Below are positions 1 through 12,800 of a stretch of DNA of 64,000 nucleotides, one piece after another. Origin of the DNA: Patagioenas fasciata (taxonomy: Eukaryota > Chordata > Aves > Columbiformes > Columbidae); NCBI RefSeq assembly GCF_037038585.1, contig NW_027288749.1, forward strand, positions 516,001 through 580,000, given 5' to 3'. Under the pieces are notes generated by a model. It did no database searches. It had not been told where the DNA came from and saw nothing but the letters and a program-made list of their open reading frames with translations. Position 1 is the stretch's first letter. Each line of letters starts with the position of its first letter. A program made the position numbers and the translations under genes.

Positions 1-255
1 AAGGTAGGGAGGGCAGGATTAGGGGGTGCAAGGTTTCAGTTGTAGGGTTTAGGGGTGCAGAGTTTGGTAGGGCCGAATTTGGGGGTGCAGGGTTTGGGGT
101 GCAGGGTTTGGGAAGACAGGATCAGGGGTGGAGGATTTGGGGGTGCAGGATTGAGGGGCAGGGTTTTGGTGCAGGGCTTGGGGTCATGATCTGGGGTGCA
201 GGTTTGGGAAGAGTATTTTGGGGTGCAGGATTTTGGGTGCCGTGTCTGCGGGGCA
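1..255 (-). repeat. Minisatellite A, reversed arm
   Basis: Tandem G-rich units of about 14-15 bp built on GGGTGCAGG(A/G)TTTGG. This is the reverse complement of the CCAAATCCTGCACCC units that follow position 1080. The array runs off the left edge of the window. Runs such as GGGG-TGCA-GGG-TTT-GGGG fit the G-quadruplex pattern on the plus strand. Open frames here (glycine-rich on one strand, Pro/Thr/Cys-rich on the other) come from the stop-poor unit and show no domain. Confidence 0.9.
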
Positions 256-274
256 GGTTTGGGGTGATCACTGC
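220..274 (+). repeat. Left arm of inverted repeat around CpG island 1
   Basis: These 55 bases are the reverse complement of 1072-1126 with about three mismatches. The inner end includes TGATCACTGC. The arm starts in minisatellite A and ends exactly where unique island sequence begins, so the strand switch of the minisatellite coincides with a real inverted duplication. Outside the 55 bp the similarity continues but becomes weaker. Confidence 0.85.
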
Positions 275-473
275 TGATCCGCACACACTCGCTCTCTCTG
301 GTATTCACCTCCACTCCTGCTCCTCCACCTCCCCACTGTTCTCTCCATCTCCTCTCTTCTCGTTCCCACCACACTCTGCACACAGACCCGACCACTGAGA
401 ATGTTCCAGAACACGCTGATCCAAACCCCGCTGGGACCTCCGGGCTCCATGGCAATGTGAAAATTGAGTGTGC

Positions 474-655
474 CACAGAATCCCTTTGGGTGTCAAACAC
501 CTTGAAGGTGCTGGAGTCCAAGCACAAACCCCCGGCACTGCCCACGGCCCTCAGGAGCTCCTGTGGAAACCCCTCCAGGGATGGCGGCTCCAGCCCTGCC
601 CTGGGCAGCCCGTTCAGTGCCCGACAGCCCTCGCTGGGAGGAACAGCTCCCAGGC
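474..655 (-). mobile_element. Eroded CR1 LINE 3' end
   Basis: On the plus strand the stretch opens with CACAGAATCCCTTTGGGTG and later has CTCCAGGGATGGCGGCTCC and CTGGGCAGCCCGTTCAGTGC. These follow, in order, the reverse complement of an avian CR1 3' region (cacagaat..., tccagggatgg..., ctgggcagcctgttccagtg...), judged from knowledge of the family. The intact CR1 at 27855-30928 has the matching series (CAGGGAAGGAGACTCC, CTGGGCAGCCTGTTCCAGTG). Strongly diverged and without coding capacity; limits approximate. Confidence 0.55.
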
Positions 656-659
656 TCCA

Positions 660-1000
660 GCCAGAAGCTCACCCGGTACCGCTGGGGCCGTCTCCTCTCC
701 TCCTGCCGCTCGTTCCCGGGCAGAGTCCCCGAAGCCCGCTCTCCGGGCGCTCTGCGGGCGGCTCCTGGCCCGGCCGCCCCCCGCACTCCCGCTCTGGCTC
801 CGCCCCAAGGCTCAGGCGGGAACGGCCGCTGCGGCCCGGCCGGCCAATCGCAGCTCGCCGCCTCAGCCCCGCCCCCTCAAACCAGCCCTTGGCCCCGCCC
901 CCTCCCCCCAGCCCCTCAGGAGGAGCCGCACCCGCTGGTGCTGAGTGCGGAGCTCAGCGCACAAAGAGCTGCACAGGGTGAGAGGGGCAGGGGGATTCGA
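660..1000 (+). promoter_or_regulatory. CpG island 1 with promoter elements and possible 5' exon
   Basis: GC- and CpG-dense unique sequence. In plus-strand order it holds a GC box (CTCCGCCCC, 798-806), an E2F-like GGCGGGAA (815-822), a CCAAT box in GGCCAATCG (842-850), and two further GC boxes (CCCCGCCCCC at 867-876 and 893-902). A splice-donor-like AGG|GTGAGA follows, with GT at 978-979. CCAAT-to-start spacing would place initiation near 910-940, giving a short ATG-less 5' UTR exon that ends at 977. No downstream exon is visible: minisatellite A starts about 100 bp later. It could be the promoter of a gene reaching beyond this window, a duplicated promoter fragment, or a CpG-rich island without transcription. 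Confidence 0.45.
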
Positions 1001-1071
1001 GCTGAGATGGGCGCTGTTTGCAGACAGAACCAAGTGAGGCACGGGCTCTGCACCTGGAGAAAGGAAAAGGT

Positions 1072-1126
1072 GCAGTGATCACCCCAAACCTGCCCTGCAA
1101 ACACGGCATCCAAAATCCTGCACCCC
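1072..1126 (-). repeat. Right arm of inverted repeat around CpG island 1
   Basis: Reverse complement of 220-274, with coordinates of paired bases summing to 1346. The 797 bp between the arms is the island. The outer side runs directly into forward minisatellite A. Confidence 0.85.
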
Positions 1127-4100
1127 AAAGAATTCCCTCCCAAACCTTGCACCTCCAAATCCTGCACCTCAAAGGCCTGGAAACCCAAGCCCTTCAACCC
1201 CATCCCTGCAACACCAAATCCTGTACCCCAAACCCAGCACCCCAGAATCCTGCACCCCAAATCCTGCCTGCCAAACCTTTCACTGCAAACCCCTGCACCC
1301 CAAGATTGTGCTGCCCTAAACACTGAACCCCCAAATCCTGCACCCAAATCTCTCACCCCCAAATCCTTCCCCCACCACCCTACACCCTCAGATCCTTCAA
1401 CCCCATCCCCTGCACCCCAAAACTCCACACCTCCAAATCCTGATCCCTGAAACCCCGCACCCCCAAATCCTGTGCCCCAGTCCTGTGCACCCCACAGTCT
1501 GCACCCCAAACGCTGCACTCTTAGACCTGACTTCTAAACCCTGCACCCCCAACAGTGCACCCCCAAATCCTGAAGCCCCAGATCCTTCACTCCCATACCC
1601 TGCACCCCCACATCCTGAACCCCCAAATCCTGCACCCCTAAACCTCCACCCTCTTAACACTGCACCCCCAAAACCTGAACCACCAAATCCTTCACCCCCA
1701 AAACCTCCCTCCTCCAAACCCTGCACTTCAAAATGCTGCACCCCCAAATCCTTCTCCCCAACACCCTGCACCCCCAGATCCTGACCCCAAAACCCTGCAC
1801 CCCAAATCCTGTACCCCAAAGCCCTGCACTCTGAAATCATACATGCCCAGAACGTGCACCCTAAACTGTGCACCCCAAAATCCTAAACCCCTTAACCCTG
1901 CACCCCCAAATCCTCCAGACCCATGTGCCGAACCCAGCACCCCAAAATCTACCCCCCAAAACCTACATCCCCAAATCCTGCACCCCCAGGTCCTGAACAG
2001 CCAAAATCTGCACCCCCAATTCTGCCTCCCCAAGACCTGCACCCCCAATTCTGCCTCCACAAGACCTTCACCCCCATTCTCTGCTCCACTAAATCCTACA
2101 CCCCAAACCCTGCACCCCCAACCTCCTGTACTCCAAATCCTGCCCCCACAAGTTGCACCCTAAAATCCTGCACCCCCAAATCCTGTCCTACCCACCCTTC
2201 ACCCCAAATCCCTTCACCCCAAGATCCTGCTGCCCTAAACCCTGCACCCCCAAATCATCCCTCCCAGCCCTGCCCCCCAAACCCTGTCCCCCTAAAGCCT
2301 GACCCTGAAACCCTGCTACCCCCAATCTTGTACCCCCAGATCCTTCCCCCAACACCCTGCAATCCCAAACCCTGCACCCCCAATTCTGGCGCTAAACCCT
2401 GCACCCCCAGAACCCTGCACCACTGAACCTTGCACCCCAAAACCCTGCTTCCCCAATCCTCCCCCCCAAAACTCTGCACCCCTAAACCCTATACCCAAAA
2501 CCCTGCACCCCACAAGTTGCACCCTGAAATCCCTGCATCCCCAAATCCTCCAACCCTCAGGTCCTGCACCCCCAGGTGCTGAACACCTGAACCCCTCACC
2601 CCAGACCCCTCACCCCAAAGCCCTGCACCCCCAAATCCTGCCTCTAAACGCTGAACTACAAGGTTCTGTACCCCAACAGCCTGCTCACCCAGATCCTGCA
2701 CCCCAGAACCCTGCACCCCCATATTCTGATCCCTACAGCCTGCACCCCCAGCTCCTGCACCCCCAAAACCTGTACCCCTAAATCCTGCACCCTTCAACCC
2801 TGCAGCCCACAACGCTGCACCCCCAACCTCTGCAGCCCCAGTTCCTTAACGTGTGAAACCTGCGCCCCCAAGTCCTGCACCTCAAAACCTTACACCCGGA
2901 ATCCTGCCCCCCAAACCATGCACCCCAAAATCAAGGCCCCTCAAACTTGCACTCAAAAGTCCGCACCAAGAAACCCTCCCCGCCCAGTTCCTAAAGACAT
3001 GGAACCTGCACCCCCAAATCCCGCACCCCAAAACCCTGCAGCCCAGTACCCCAGACCACCAAATCTTGCACCTCCAAATTCTGGCCCCTTTAGCCCTGCA
3101 CGTCAAACCCTGCACCCCAAATCCTGCAACCAAACCCTGTACCCCCAAATCCTGCAACCAGCCCTTGTACCCCTAAATCCTTGACCTCCACATCCCGAAT
3201 CTCCAAACGCAGCAACCCCAAAACCCTACACCCCCAATCCCTGCACCCCCAAATCATTGTCCTTCAAATCCCACACCCAAAGCTCGTACACCCCAAGATC
3301 TTGCACCCCCACACACTGCACCCCAAATCCTGCACCCCCAAATCCTCCAGCCCCATGTCCCAAACCCCCAAACCCTGCACCCTCAAGTCTTGCACCCCCA
3401 AACCATTCTCCCCCAATCCTGCAACCCCAAACCCCACACCTCCTGCACCCCAAAATTCGACACCTCCAAATCCTAAACCCTTAAACCCTGCATCTCGCAA
3501 ATCCTTCCCCCCAAAACAGTGCCCCCCAAACCCTGCACCCCAGATCCTGCAGCCCCTAACTCTGCACCCCAAACGCTGCACCCTCAGATCCTGCGTCCCC
3601 CAACCCTGCACCCCAAATCCTTTACCGCAAAATTCCCCAAACCTGCAAACCCGAATCCTGCACCCCCAGTTCCTAAACATGCGAACCCTGCACCCCCAAA
3701 CATTCAGCCCAAAGCCCTGCACCCCCAAATCCTGCCGTACACAACCCTTCACCCCAAACCTCTTCAACCCAAGATACTGAAACCCTAAGCCCTGCACACC
3801 AAACCTACATCCCCAAATCCTGCACCCCCAGGTCCTGAACACCCAAAATCTGCACCCCCAAACCCCTGAACTCCAAAAACCTGCACCCCCAATTCTGCCT
3901 CCCCAAGACCTGCACCCCCAAACCCTGCACCACTAAACCCTGCACCCCCAAACCCTGTACCCCAAATCCTGACCCCCACAAGTTGCACCCTAAAAACCTG
4001 CACCCCAAATCCTGTCCTACCCAACCCTTCACGCCAAACCCTTTCACCCCAAGATCGTGCTGCCCTAAACCCTGCACCCCAAAATCATCCCTCCCAACCC

Positions 4101-4618
4101 TGCCCCCCAAACCCTGTCCCCCTAAAGCCTGACCCCTAAACCCTGCTCCCCCAAAACCCTGCTATCCCCAATCTTGCACCCCCAGATCCTGCTGCTCCAA
4201 ACCCTGCACCCCCAAATCCTCCAGCCCCACGTACCGATCTCCCAAACCCTGCAGCCCAGAACCCTGCACCTCACAACCCCTTCACCCCCAAATCCTGCAC
4301 CCCCAGCCCTACCCCTAAACTTTCCACCCCCAATCCTGCCCTACCAAGCCCTCCACCCCAAACCCCTGCACCCCAAGATCCTGCACCCTAAACCCTGCAC
4401 CCCTATATCCTCCTTCCCCAAACCCTGCACCCCAAAACACTGCACTCCAAACCACTGCACCCCTAAACCCTGAACCCCCAAATCCTGCACCCCTGGAACC
4501 TGCAACCACAGACCCTGTAGCCCCAAATCAGGCCCCGCAAAATCCTGCTCCCCTGGCCTTGCACCCCCAAATCCTGCACCACCTAATCCTCCAACCCCCT
4601 AACACAACCCCCTAACCC
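1080..4618 (+). repeat. Minisatellite A, main array
   Basis: About 3.5 kb of degenerate 14-15 bp units on the theme CCAAATCCTGCACCC / CCAAACCCTGCACCC, C-rich on the plus strand. Units vary at many positions, so this is an old or poorly homogenised array. Longer internal copies occur: the segments near 2180-2330 and 4010-4170 share several consecutive units (CTACCCA, CAAGATC, CCCTAAAGCCTGACCC). All open frames here are repeat artefacts. Confidence 0.9.
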
Positions 4619-5765
4619 CTTGTCCCCAGGGCCCATTGTGACATCCCAGGACCCCCCCATTGTCCCCAGGGCTCATTGTGACACCATGGGGGACCCCCTT
4701 GTCGCTGGGGACCCATTGTAACACCATGGGGACCTCCCCTTGTCCTCAGGCCACATTGTGATATCCTGGGGAGCCCCCTTTGTCCCCAGGGCCCATTGTG
4801 AGATCCTGGGGACCCACTCTGTTCCCCGGGCTCATTGTGACTTTCAGGGGACACCCCCTTTGTCCCCAGGGCCGATTGTGAGGTCCTAGGGCCCCTCTGT
4901 GTCCCCAGGACCCATTGTGACACTGTAGGGACCCCTCTTTGTCCCCAGGGCCCCTTGTGACATCCTGGCGACGCCCCCTTGTCCCCAGGGCCCATTGTGA
5001 CGTCCCAGGACCCCCCATAGTCCCCAGGGCCCATTGTGACATCCTGGAGATCCCTCCTTGTCCCCAGGACCCATTGTGACGCCCCAGGACCCCCCATTGT
5101 CCCCAGGGTCCATTGTTACATCCTGGGGACCCCCTTGTCCCCAGGGCCCATCGTGACACCATGGGGACCCTCCTTGTCACTGGGGACCCATTGTGACACC
5201 ATGGGGAGCCCCCCTTTTCCTCAGGGCCCACTGTGACATCCTGGGCACCCCACTTTGTCCCCCGGGACCATTGTAACACCGTGGGGACCCCCTTTGTCCC
5301 CAGGGCCCATTGTGACACTGTGGGGACCCCTCTTCTCCCCAGGGCCTATTGTTACGTTCCAGGACCCCCCATTTTCCCCAGGGCCCATTGTGACACCTTG
5401 GGGACCCCCCTTGTCACTGGGGACCCATTGTGACACCATGGGGACCACCCCTTGTCCTCAGGGCCTATTGTGAACATCCTGGGGAACGTCTATTTTCCCC
5501 AGAGTCCATTGAGAGATCCTGGGGACCCCCTTGTCCCCAGGTCCCATTGTGACATCCTGGGGAGCCTCTTTTTCCCCAGGGCCCATTGTGACATCCTGGG
5601 GACCCCCTTTGTCCCCAGGGCCCATTGTGATGTCCCAGGACCCCACATTGTCCCCAGGGCCCATTGTGACATCCCAGGACCCCCTTGTCCCCAGGACCCA
5701 TCGTGACACCATGGGGACCCTCCTTGTCACTAGGGACCCATTCCGACACCCTGGGGAGCCCCCCT

Positions 5766-8700
5766 TGTCCTCAGGGCCCATTGTGACATTATGGGCACCC
5801 CCATTTGTCCCCCGGGACCATTGTAACACCGTGGGGACCCCCTTTGTTCCCAGGGCCCATTGTGACACTGTGGGGACCCCCCTTGTCCCCAGGGCCTATT
5901 ATTCCGTCCCGGGACCCCCATTGTCCCCAGGGCCCATTGTGACACCTTGGGGACCCCCCTTGTCACTGGGGACCCATTGTGACACCATGGGAACCACCCC
6001 TTGTCCTCAGGGCCTATTGTGAACATCCTGGGGAGCCTCTTTGTCCCCAGGGCCCATTGTGACATCCTGGGGACCCCCTTTGTCCCCAGGGCCCATTGTG
6101 ATGTCCCAGGACCCCACATTGTCCCCAGGGCCCATTGTGACATCCTGGGGAGCCTCTTTGTCCCCAGGGCCCATTGTGACATCCTGGGGACCCCCTTTGT
6201 CCCCAGGGCCCATTGTGATGTCCCAGGACCCCACATTGTCCCCAGGGCCCATTGTGACGTCCCAGGATCCCCCATTGTCCCCAGGGCCCATTGTGACATC
6301 CTGGGGACCTCCCATTGTCCTCAGTGCCCATTGAGACATCCTGGGGACCCCCTTTGTCACTGGGGACCCATTGTGACATCCCAGGAACCCCATTGTCCCA
6401 AGGGCCCATTGTGACATCCAGGGGACCCCCCTTTGTCTCCAGGACGCATTGTGACACCGTGGGGACCTCATTAGTCCCCGGGGCCTATTGTGACATCCTA
6501 GGGACCTCCCTTTGTCCCCAGGGCTCATTGTGGCACCATGGGGACCCCCTTTGTCACTGTGGCACATTGTGATATCCCAGAACCCCACTTTGTCCCCATG
6601 GCCCATTTTGACATCCTGGGGACCCCCTTTCTCCCCAGGGGCCATTGTGACATTCAGGGGACCCCCTCTTGTCCCCAGGGCCCATTGTAACGTCCCAGGA
6701 CCCCTCCTTGTCCCCAGGGCCCATTGTGACATCATGGGGACCCCCATTTGTCACTGGGGCTCATTGAGACATCGTGGGACCAATTTTGTCCCCAGGGCCC
6801 ATTGTGACGTCCCAGGTCCTCCCGTTGTCCCCAGGGCCCATTGTGACATTCAGGGGACCCCCCTTTGTCATTGGGGCCCATTGTGACATCCCAGGACCCC
6901 CCATTGTCCCCAGGGCCCATTGTGACATCCTGGGGACCCCTCTTTGTCCCCAGGACCCATTGTGACAACCCAGGACCCCCCATTGTCCCCAGAGCCCATT
7001 GTGACATCCTGGAGACCCCCTTAGTCTCCAGGGCCCATTGTGATGTCCCAGGACCCCCCATTGTCCCCAGGGTCCATTGTTACATCCTGGGGACCCCCTT
7101 GTCCCCAGGACCCATCGTGACACCATGGGGAGCCTCCCTTGTCCTCAGGGCCCATTGTGACATCCTGGGCACCCCCCTTTGTCCCCCGAGACCATTGTAA
7201 CACCGTGGGGACCCCCCTTGTCCCAAGGGCCTATTGTTACGTCCCAGGACCCCCATTGTCCCCAGGGCCCATTGTGACACTTGAGGACGCCCCTTGTCAC
7301 TGGGGAACCATTGTGACACCATGGGGACCACCCCTTGTCCTCAGGGCCTATTGTGAACATCCTGGGGACCCCCTTTGTCCCCAGGGCCCATTGTGATGTC
7401 CCAGGACCCCACATTGTCCCCAGGGCCCATTGTGACATCCTGGGGAGCCTCTTTGTCCCCAGGGCCCATTGTGACATCCTGGGGACCCCCTTTGTCCCCA
7501 GGGCCCATTGTGATGTCCCAGGACCCCACATTGTCCCCAGGGCCCATTGTGACATCCTGGGGAGCCTCTTTGTCCCCAGGGCCCATTGTGACATCCTGGG
7601 GACCCCCTTTGTCCCCAGGGCCCATTGTGACGTTCCAGGACCCCCAATTGTCCCCAGGGCCCATTGTGACATCCTGGGGACCTCCCATTGTCCTCAGTGC
7701 CCATTGAGACATCTTGGGGACCCCCTTTGTCACTGGGGACCCATTGTGACATCCCAGGAACCCCACTGTCCCAAGGGCCCATTGTGACATCCAGGGGACC
7801 CCCCTTTGTCTCCAGGACGCATTGTGACACCGTGGGGACCTCATTAGTCCCCGGGGTCCATTGTGACATCCTAGGGACCTCCCTTTGTCCCCAGGGCTCA
7901 TTGTGGCACCATGGGGACCCCCTTTGTCACTGTGGCACATTGTGATATCCCAGAACCCCACTTTGTCCCCATGGCCCATTTTGACATCCTGGGGACCCCC
8001 TTTCTCCCCAGGGGCCATTGTGACATTCAGGGGACCCCCCCTTGTCCCCAGGGCCCATTGTAATGTCCCAGGACCCCTCCTTGTCCCCAGGGCCCATTGT
8101 GACATCATGGGGACCCCCATTTGTCACTGGGGCTCATTGAGACATCGTGGGGACCAATTTTGTCCCCAGGGCCCATTGTGACGTCCCAGGTCCTTCCGTT
8201 GTCCCCAGGGCCCATTGTGACATTCAGGGGACACCCCTTTGTCACTGGGGCCCATTGTGACATCCCAGGACCCCCCATTGTCCCCAGGGCCCATTGTGAC
8301 ATCCTGGGGACCCCTCTTTGTCCCCAGGGCCCATTGTGACATCCCAGGACCCCCCATTGTCCCCAGAGCCCATTGTGACATCCTGGAGACCCCCTTAGTC
8401 TCCAGGGCCCATTGTGATGTCCCAGGACCCCCCATTGTCCCCAGGGTCCATTGTTACATCCTGGGGACCCCCTTGTCCCCAGGACCCATCGTGACACCAT
8501 GGGGAGCCTCCCTTGTCCTCAGGGCCCATTGTGACATCCTGGGCACCCCCCTTTGTCCCCCGAGACCATTGTAACACCGTGGGGACCCCCCTTGTCCCAA
8601 GGGCCTATTGTTACGTCCCAGGACCCCCATTGTCCCCAGGGCCCATTGTGACACTTGAGGACGCCCCTTGTCACTGGGGAACCATTGTGACACCATGGGG

Positions 8701-9886
8701 ACCATCCCTTGTCCTCAGGGCCTATTGTGAACATCCTGGGGACCCCCTTTGTCCCCAGGGCCCATTGTGATGTCCCAGGACCCCACATTGTCCCCAGGGC
8801 CCATTGTGACATCCTTGGGAGCCTCTTTGTCCCCAGGGCCCATTGTGACATCCTGGGGACCCCCTTTGTCCCCAGGGCCCATTGTGATGTCCCAGGACCC
8901 CACATTGTCCCCAGGGCCCATTGTGACATCCTGGGGAGCCTCTTTGTCCCCAGGGCCCATTGTGACATCCTGGGGACCCCCTTTCTCCCCAGGGCCCATT
9001 GTGACGTCCCAGGACCCCCAATTGTCCCCAGGGCCCATTGTGACATCCTGGGGACCTCCCATTGTCCTCAGTGCCCATTGAGACATCTTGGGGACCCCCT
9101 TTGTCACTGGGGACCCATTGTGACATCCCAGGAACCCCATTGTCCCAAGGGCCCATTGTGACATCCAGGGGACCCCCCTTTGTCTCCAGGACGCATTGTG
9201 ACACCGTGGGGACCTCATTAGTCCCCGGGGTCCATTGTGACATCCTAGGGACCTCCCTTTGTCCCCAGGGCTCATTGTGGCACCGTGGGGACCCCCTTTG
9301 TCACTGTGGCACATTGTGATATCCCAGAACCCCACTTTGTCCCCATGGCCCATTTTGACATCCTGGGGACCCCCTTTCTCCCCAGGGGCCATTGTGACAT
9401 TCAGGGGACCCCCCCTTGTCCCCAGGGCCCATTGTAATGTCCCAGGACCCCTCCTTGTCCCCAGGGCCCATTGTGACATCATGGGGACCCCCATTTGTCA
9501 CTGGGGCTCATTGAGACATCGTGGGGACCAATTTTGTCCCCAGGGCCCATTGTGACGTCCCAGGTCCTTCCGTTGTCCCCAGGGCCCATTGTGACATTCA
9601 GGGGACACCCCTTTGTCACTGGGGCCCATTGTGACATCCCAGGACCCCCCATTGTCCCCAGGGCCCATTGTGACATCCTGGGGACCCCTCTTTGTCCCCA
9701 GGACCCATTGTGACATCCCAGGACCCCCCATTGTCCCCAGAGCCCATTGTGACATCCTGGAGACCCCCTTTGTCTCCAGGGCCCATTGTGATGTCCCAGG
9801 ACCCCCATTGTCCCCAGGGTCCATTGTTACATCCTGGGGACCCCCTTGTCCCCAGGACCCATTGTGACACCATGGGGAGCCTCCCT
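5766..9886 (+). repeat. Three tandem 1.37 kb higher-order repeats in minisatellite B
   Basis: The order of variant 39 bp units repeats with a period of 1373-1374 bp: copies at about 5766-7138, 7139-8512 and 8513-9886. Marker variants recur at this spacing, for example the CATGGCCCATTTTGAC unit near 6597, 7970 and 9344. The second and third copies are almost identical over their whole length. The first has a one-unit length difference and more substitutions, so the last duplication is the youngest. Confidence 0.85.
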
Positions 9887-12800
9887 TGTCCTGAGGGCCC
9901 ATTGTGACGTCCCAGGACCCTCCATTGTCCTCAGGACCCACTGTGACATTCAGGGGACCCCCTTTGTCACTGGGGCCCATTGTGACATCCCAGGACCTTA
10001 CATTGTCCCCAGGGCCCATTGTGACATCCTGGAAACCCCCCCTTGTCCCCAGGGCCCATTGTGACGTCCCAGGACCCCCCATTGTTCCCAGGGTCCATTG
10101 TGATGTCCTGGGGAGCCCCCTCTGTTCCCAGGGCTCATTGTGACTTTCAGGGTACCCCCCCTTGTCCCCAGGGCTTATTGTGACGTCCTAGGGCCCCTCT
10201 GTGTCCCCAGGGCCCATTGTGACACTTTAGAGACCCCTCTTTGTCCCCAGGGCCCATTGTGACATCCTGGGGACCCCCCCTTGTCCCCAGGGCCCATTGT
10301 GACATCCTGGGGACGCCCCCTTGTCCCCAGGGCCCATTGTGACGTCCCAGGACCCGCCATTGTCCCCAGGGCCCATTGTGACATCCTCGGCACCCCCTTG
10401 TCCCCAGGGCCCATTGTGACATTCAGGGGACCCCTCTTTGTCCCCAGGGCCCATTGTGACATCCTGGGCACCCCCTCTTGTCCCCAGGGAACATTGTGAC
10501 GTCCCAGGACCCCCCATTGTCCCCAGGGCCCATTGTGACATCCTGGGGATCCCTCCTTGTCCCCAGGGCCCATTGTGACATCCCAGGACCCCACATTGTC
10601 CCCAGGGCCCATTGTGACATCCTGGGGACCCCCTTTGTCACTGGGGCCCATTGTGACGTCCCAGGACCCCGCATTGTCCCCAGAGCCCATTGTGACATCC
10701 TGGAGACCCCCTTTGTCTCCAGGGCCCATTGTGACGTCCCAGGACCCCCCATTGTCCCCAGCGTCCATTGTTACATCCTGGGGACCCCCTTGTCCCCAGG
10801 ACCCATCGTGACACCATGGGGACCCTCCTTGTCACTGGGGACCCATTGTGACACCATGGGGACCCCCCCTTGTCCTCAGGGCCCATTGTGACACTGTGGG
10901 GAACCCCCTTGTCTCCAGGGCCTATTGTCACGTCCCAGGACCCCACATTGTCCCCAGGGCCCATTGTGACACCTTGGGGACCCCCTTGTCACTGGAGACC
11001 CGTCCTGGCACCGTGGAGACCTCCCTTGTCACTGGGGACCCATTGTGACACCATGGGGACCTCCCATTGTCCTCAGGGCCCATTGAGACATCCTGGGGAC
11101 CCCCTTTGTCACTGGGGACCCATTGTGACATCCCAGGAACCCCATTGTCCCAAGGGCCCATTGTGACATCCTGGGGACCCCCCTTTGTCTCCAGGACATA
11201 TTGTGACACCGTGGGGACCTCATTAGTCCCCAGGGCCCATTGTGACATCCTAGGGATCCCCTCTTGTCCCCAGGGCCCATTGTGACGTCTCAGGACCCCC
11301 CATTGTCCCCAGGGCCCATTGTGACGTCCCAGGACCCCCCATTGTCCCCAGGGCCCATTGTGACCTCATCGGCACCCCCTTGTCTCTAGGGCCCATTTTG
11401 ACATTCACGGGACCCCCCTTTGTCCCCAGGGCCCATTCTGATATGGTGGGGACCCCCTTTGTCCCCAGGGCCCATTGTGACATCCTGGGGACGCCCTTTG
11501 TCCCCAGGGCCCATTTTGACACCATCGACACCCCCCTTTGTCCCCAGGGCCCATTGTGACATCCTGGGGACCCTCCTTGTCCCCAGGGCCCATTGTGACA
11601 TCCAGAAGACCCCCTTTGTCCCCAGGGCCCATTGTGGCACCATGGGGACCCCCTTTGTCACTGGGGCCCATTGTGACATCCCATGACCCCCCTTTATCCC
11701 CAGTGCTATTGTGAAATCCTGGGGACCCCTTTTGTCCCCAGGGCCCATTGTGGCACCATGGGGAACCCCTTTGTCACTGGGGGCCATTGTGACATTCCAG
11801 GATTCCACTTTGTCCCCAGGGCTCGTTCTGACACCTTGGGGACTCCCATTGTCCCCAGGACCCATTGTGACATCCTGGGCAACCCCATTGTCCCCAGGGC
11901 CCATTGTGACATCTGGGGAACGCCCTTGTCCCCAGGACCCATCGTGGCACCGTGGGGACCCTCCTTGTCACTTGGGCCCATTGTGACACCATGGGGACCC
12001 CCCCTTTGTCCCCAGTACCCATTGTGACATCCTGGGGATCCCTCCTTGTCCCCAGGGCCCATTGTGACGTCCCAGGACCCCCCATTGTCCCCAGGACCCA
12101 TTGTGACATTCAGGGGACCCCCTTTGTCACTGGGGCCCATAGTGAAATTCCAGAACCCCACATTGTCCCCAGGGCCCATTGTGACATCCTGGGGACCCCA
12201 CTTGTCCCCAGGACCCATTGTGATACTATGGGGACCCCGCCTTGTGCCCAGAGCCCACTGTGACACTGTGGGTACCACCCTTGTCCGCAGGGCTCATTGT
12301 GACATCCCAGGACCCCCCATTGTCCCCAGGGCCCATTGTGACATTCTAGGACCCCACGTTGTCCCCAGGGCCTATTGTGACACCATGGGGACCCCTCCTT
12401 GTCACTGGGGACGCACTGTGACACCATGGGGACCCCCCCTTGTCCTCAGGACTCATTCTCACATCCTGGGCACCCCCCATTGTCCCCAGGGCCCATTGTG
12501 ACATCCTGGGGACCGCCCTTTGTGCCCAGGGCCCATTGTGACATTCCAGGACCCCCCATTGTCCCCAGGGCCCATTGTGACATCCTCGGCACCCCCTTGT
12601 CCCCAGGGCCCATTGTGACGTCCCAGGACCCCCCCTTGTCCCCAGGGCCCATTGTGACACCGTGGGTACCACCCTTGTCCGCAGGGCTCATTGTGACATC
12701 CCAGGACCCCCCTTTGTCCCCAGGGCCCATTCTGATACCGCGGGGATCCCCTTTGTCCCCAGAGCCCATTGTGACATCCAGGGGACCCCCTTTGTCCCCA

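Noticed and set aside
978..1023. A mini-intron from GT at 978 to CAG at 1023
   Set aside because: It would be about 46 bp, shorter than vertebrate introns normally splice, and it lacks a clear branch point.
1..4618. CCCTAAACCCTG-like words suggesting telomeric repeats in minisatellite A
   Set aside because: The unit is 14-15 bp and centred on CTGCACCCC; vertebrate telomeres are TTAGGG. The resemblance is to occasional words only.
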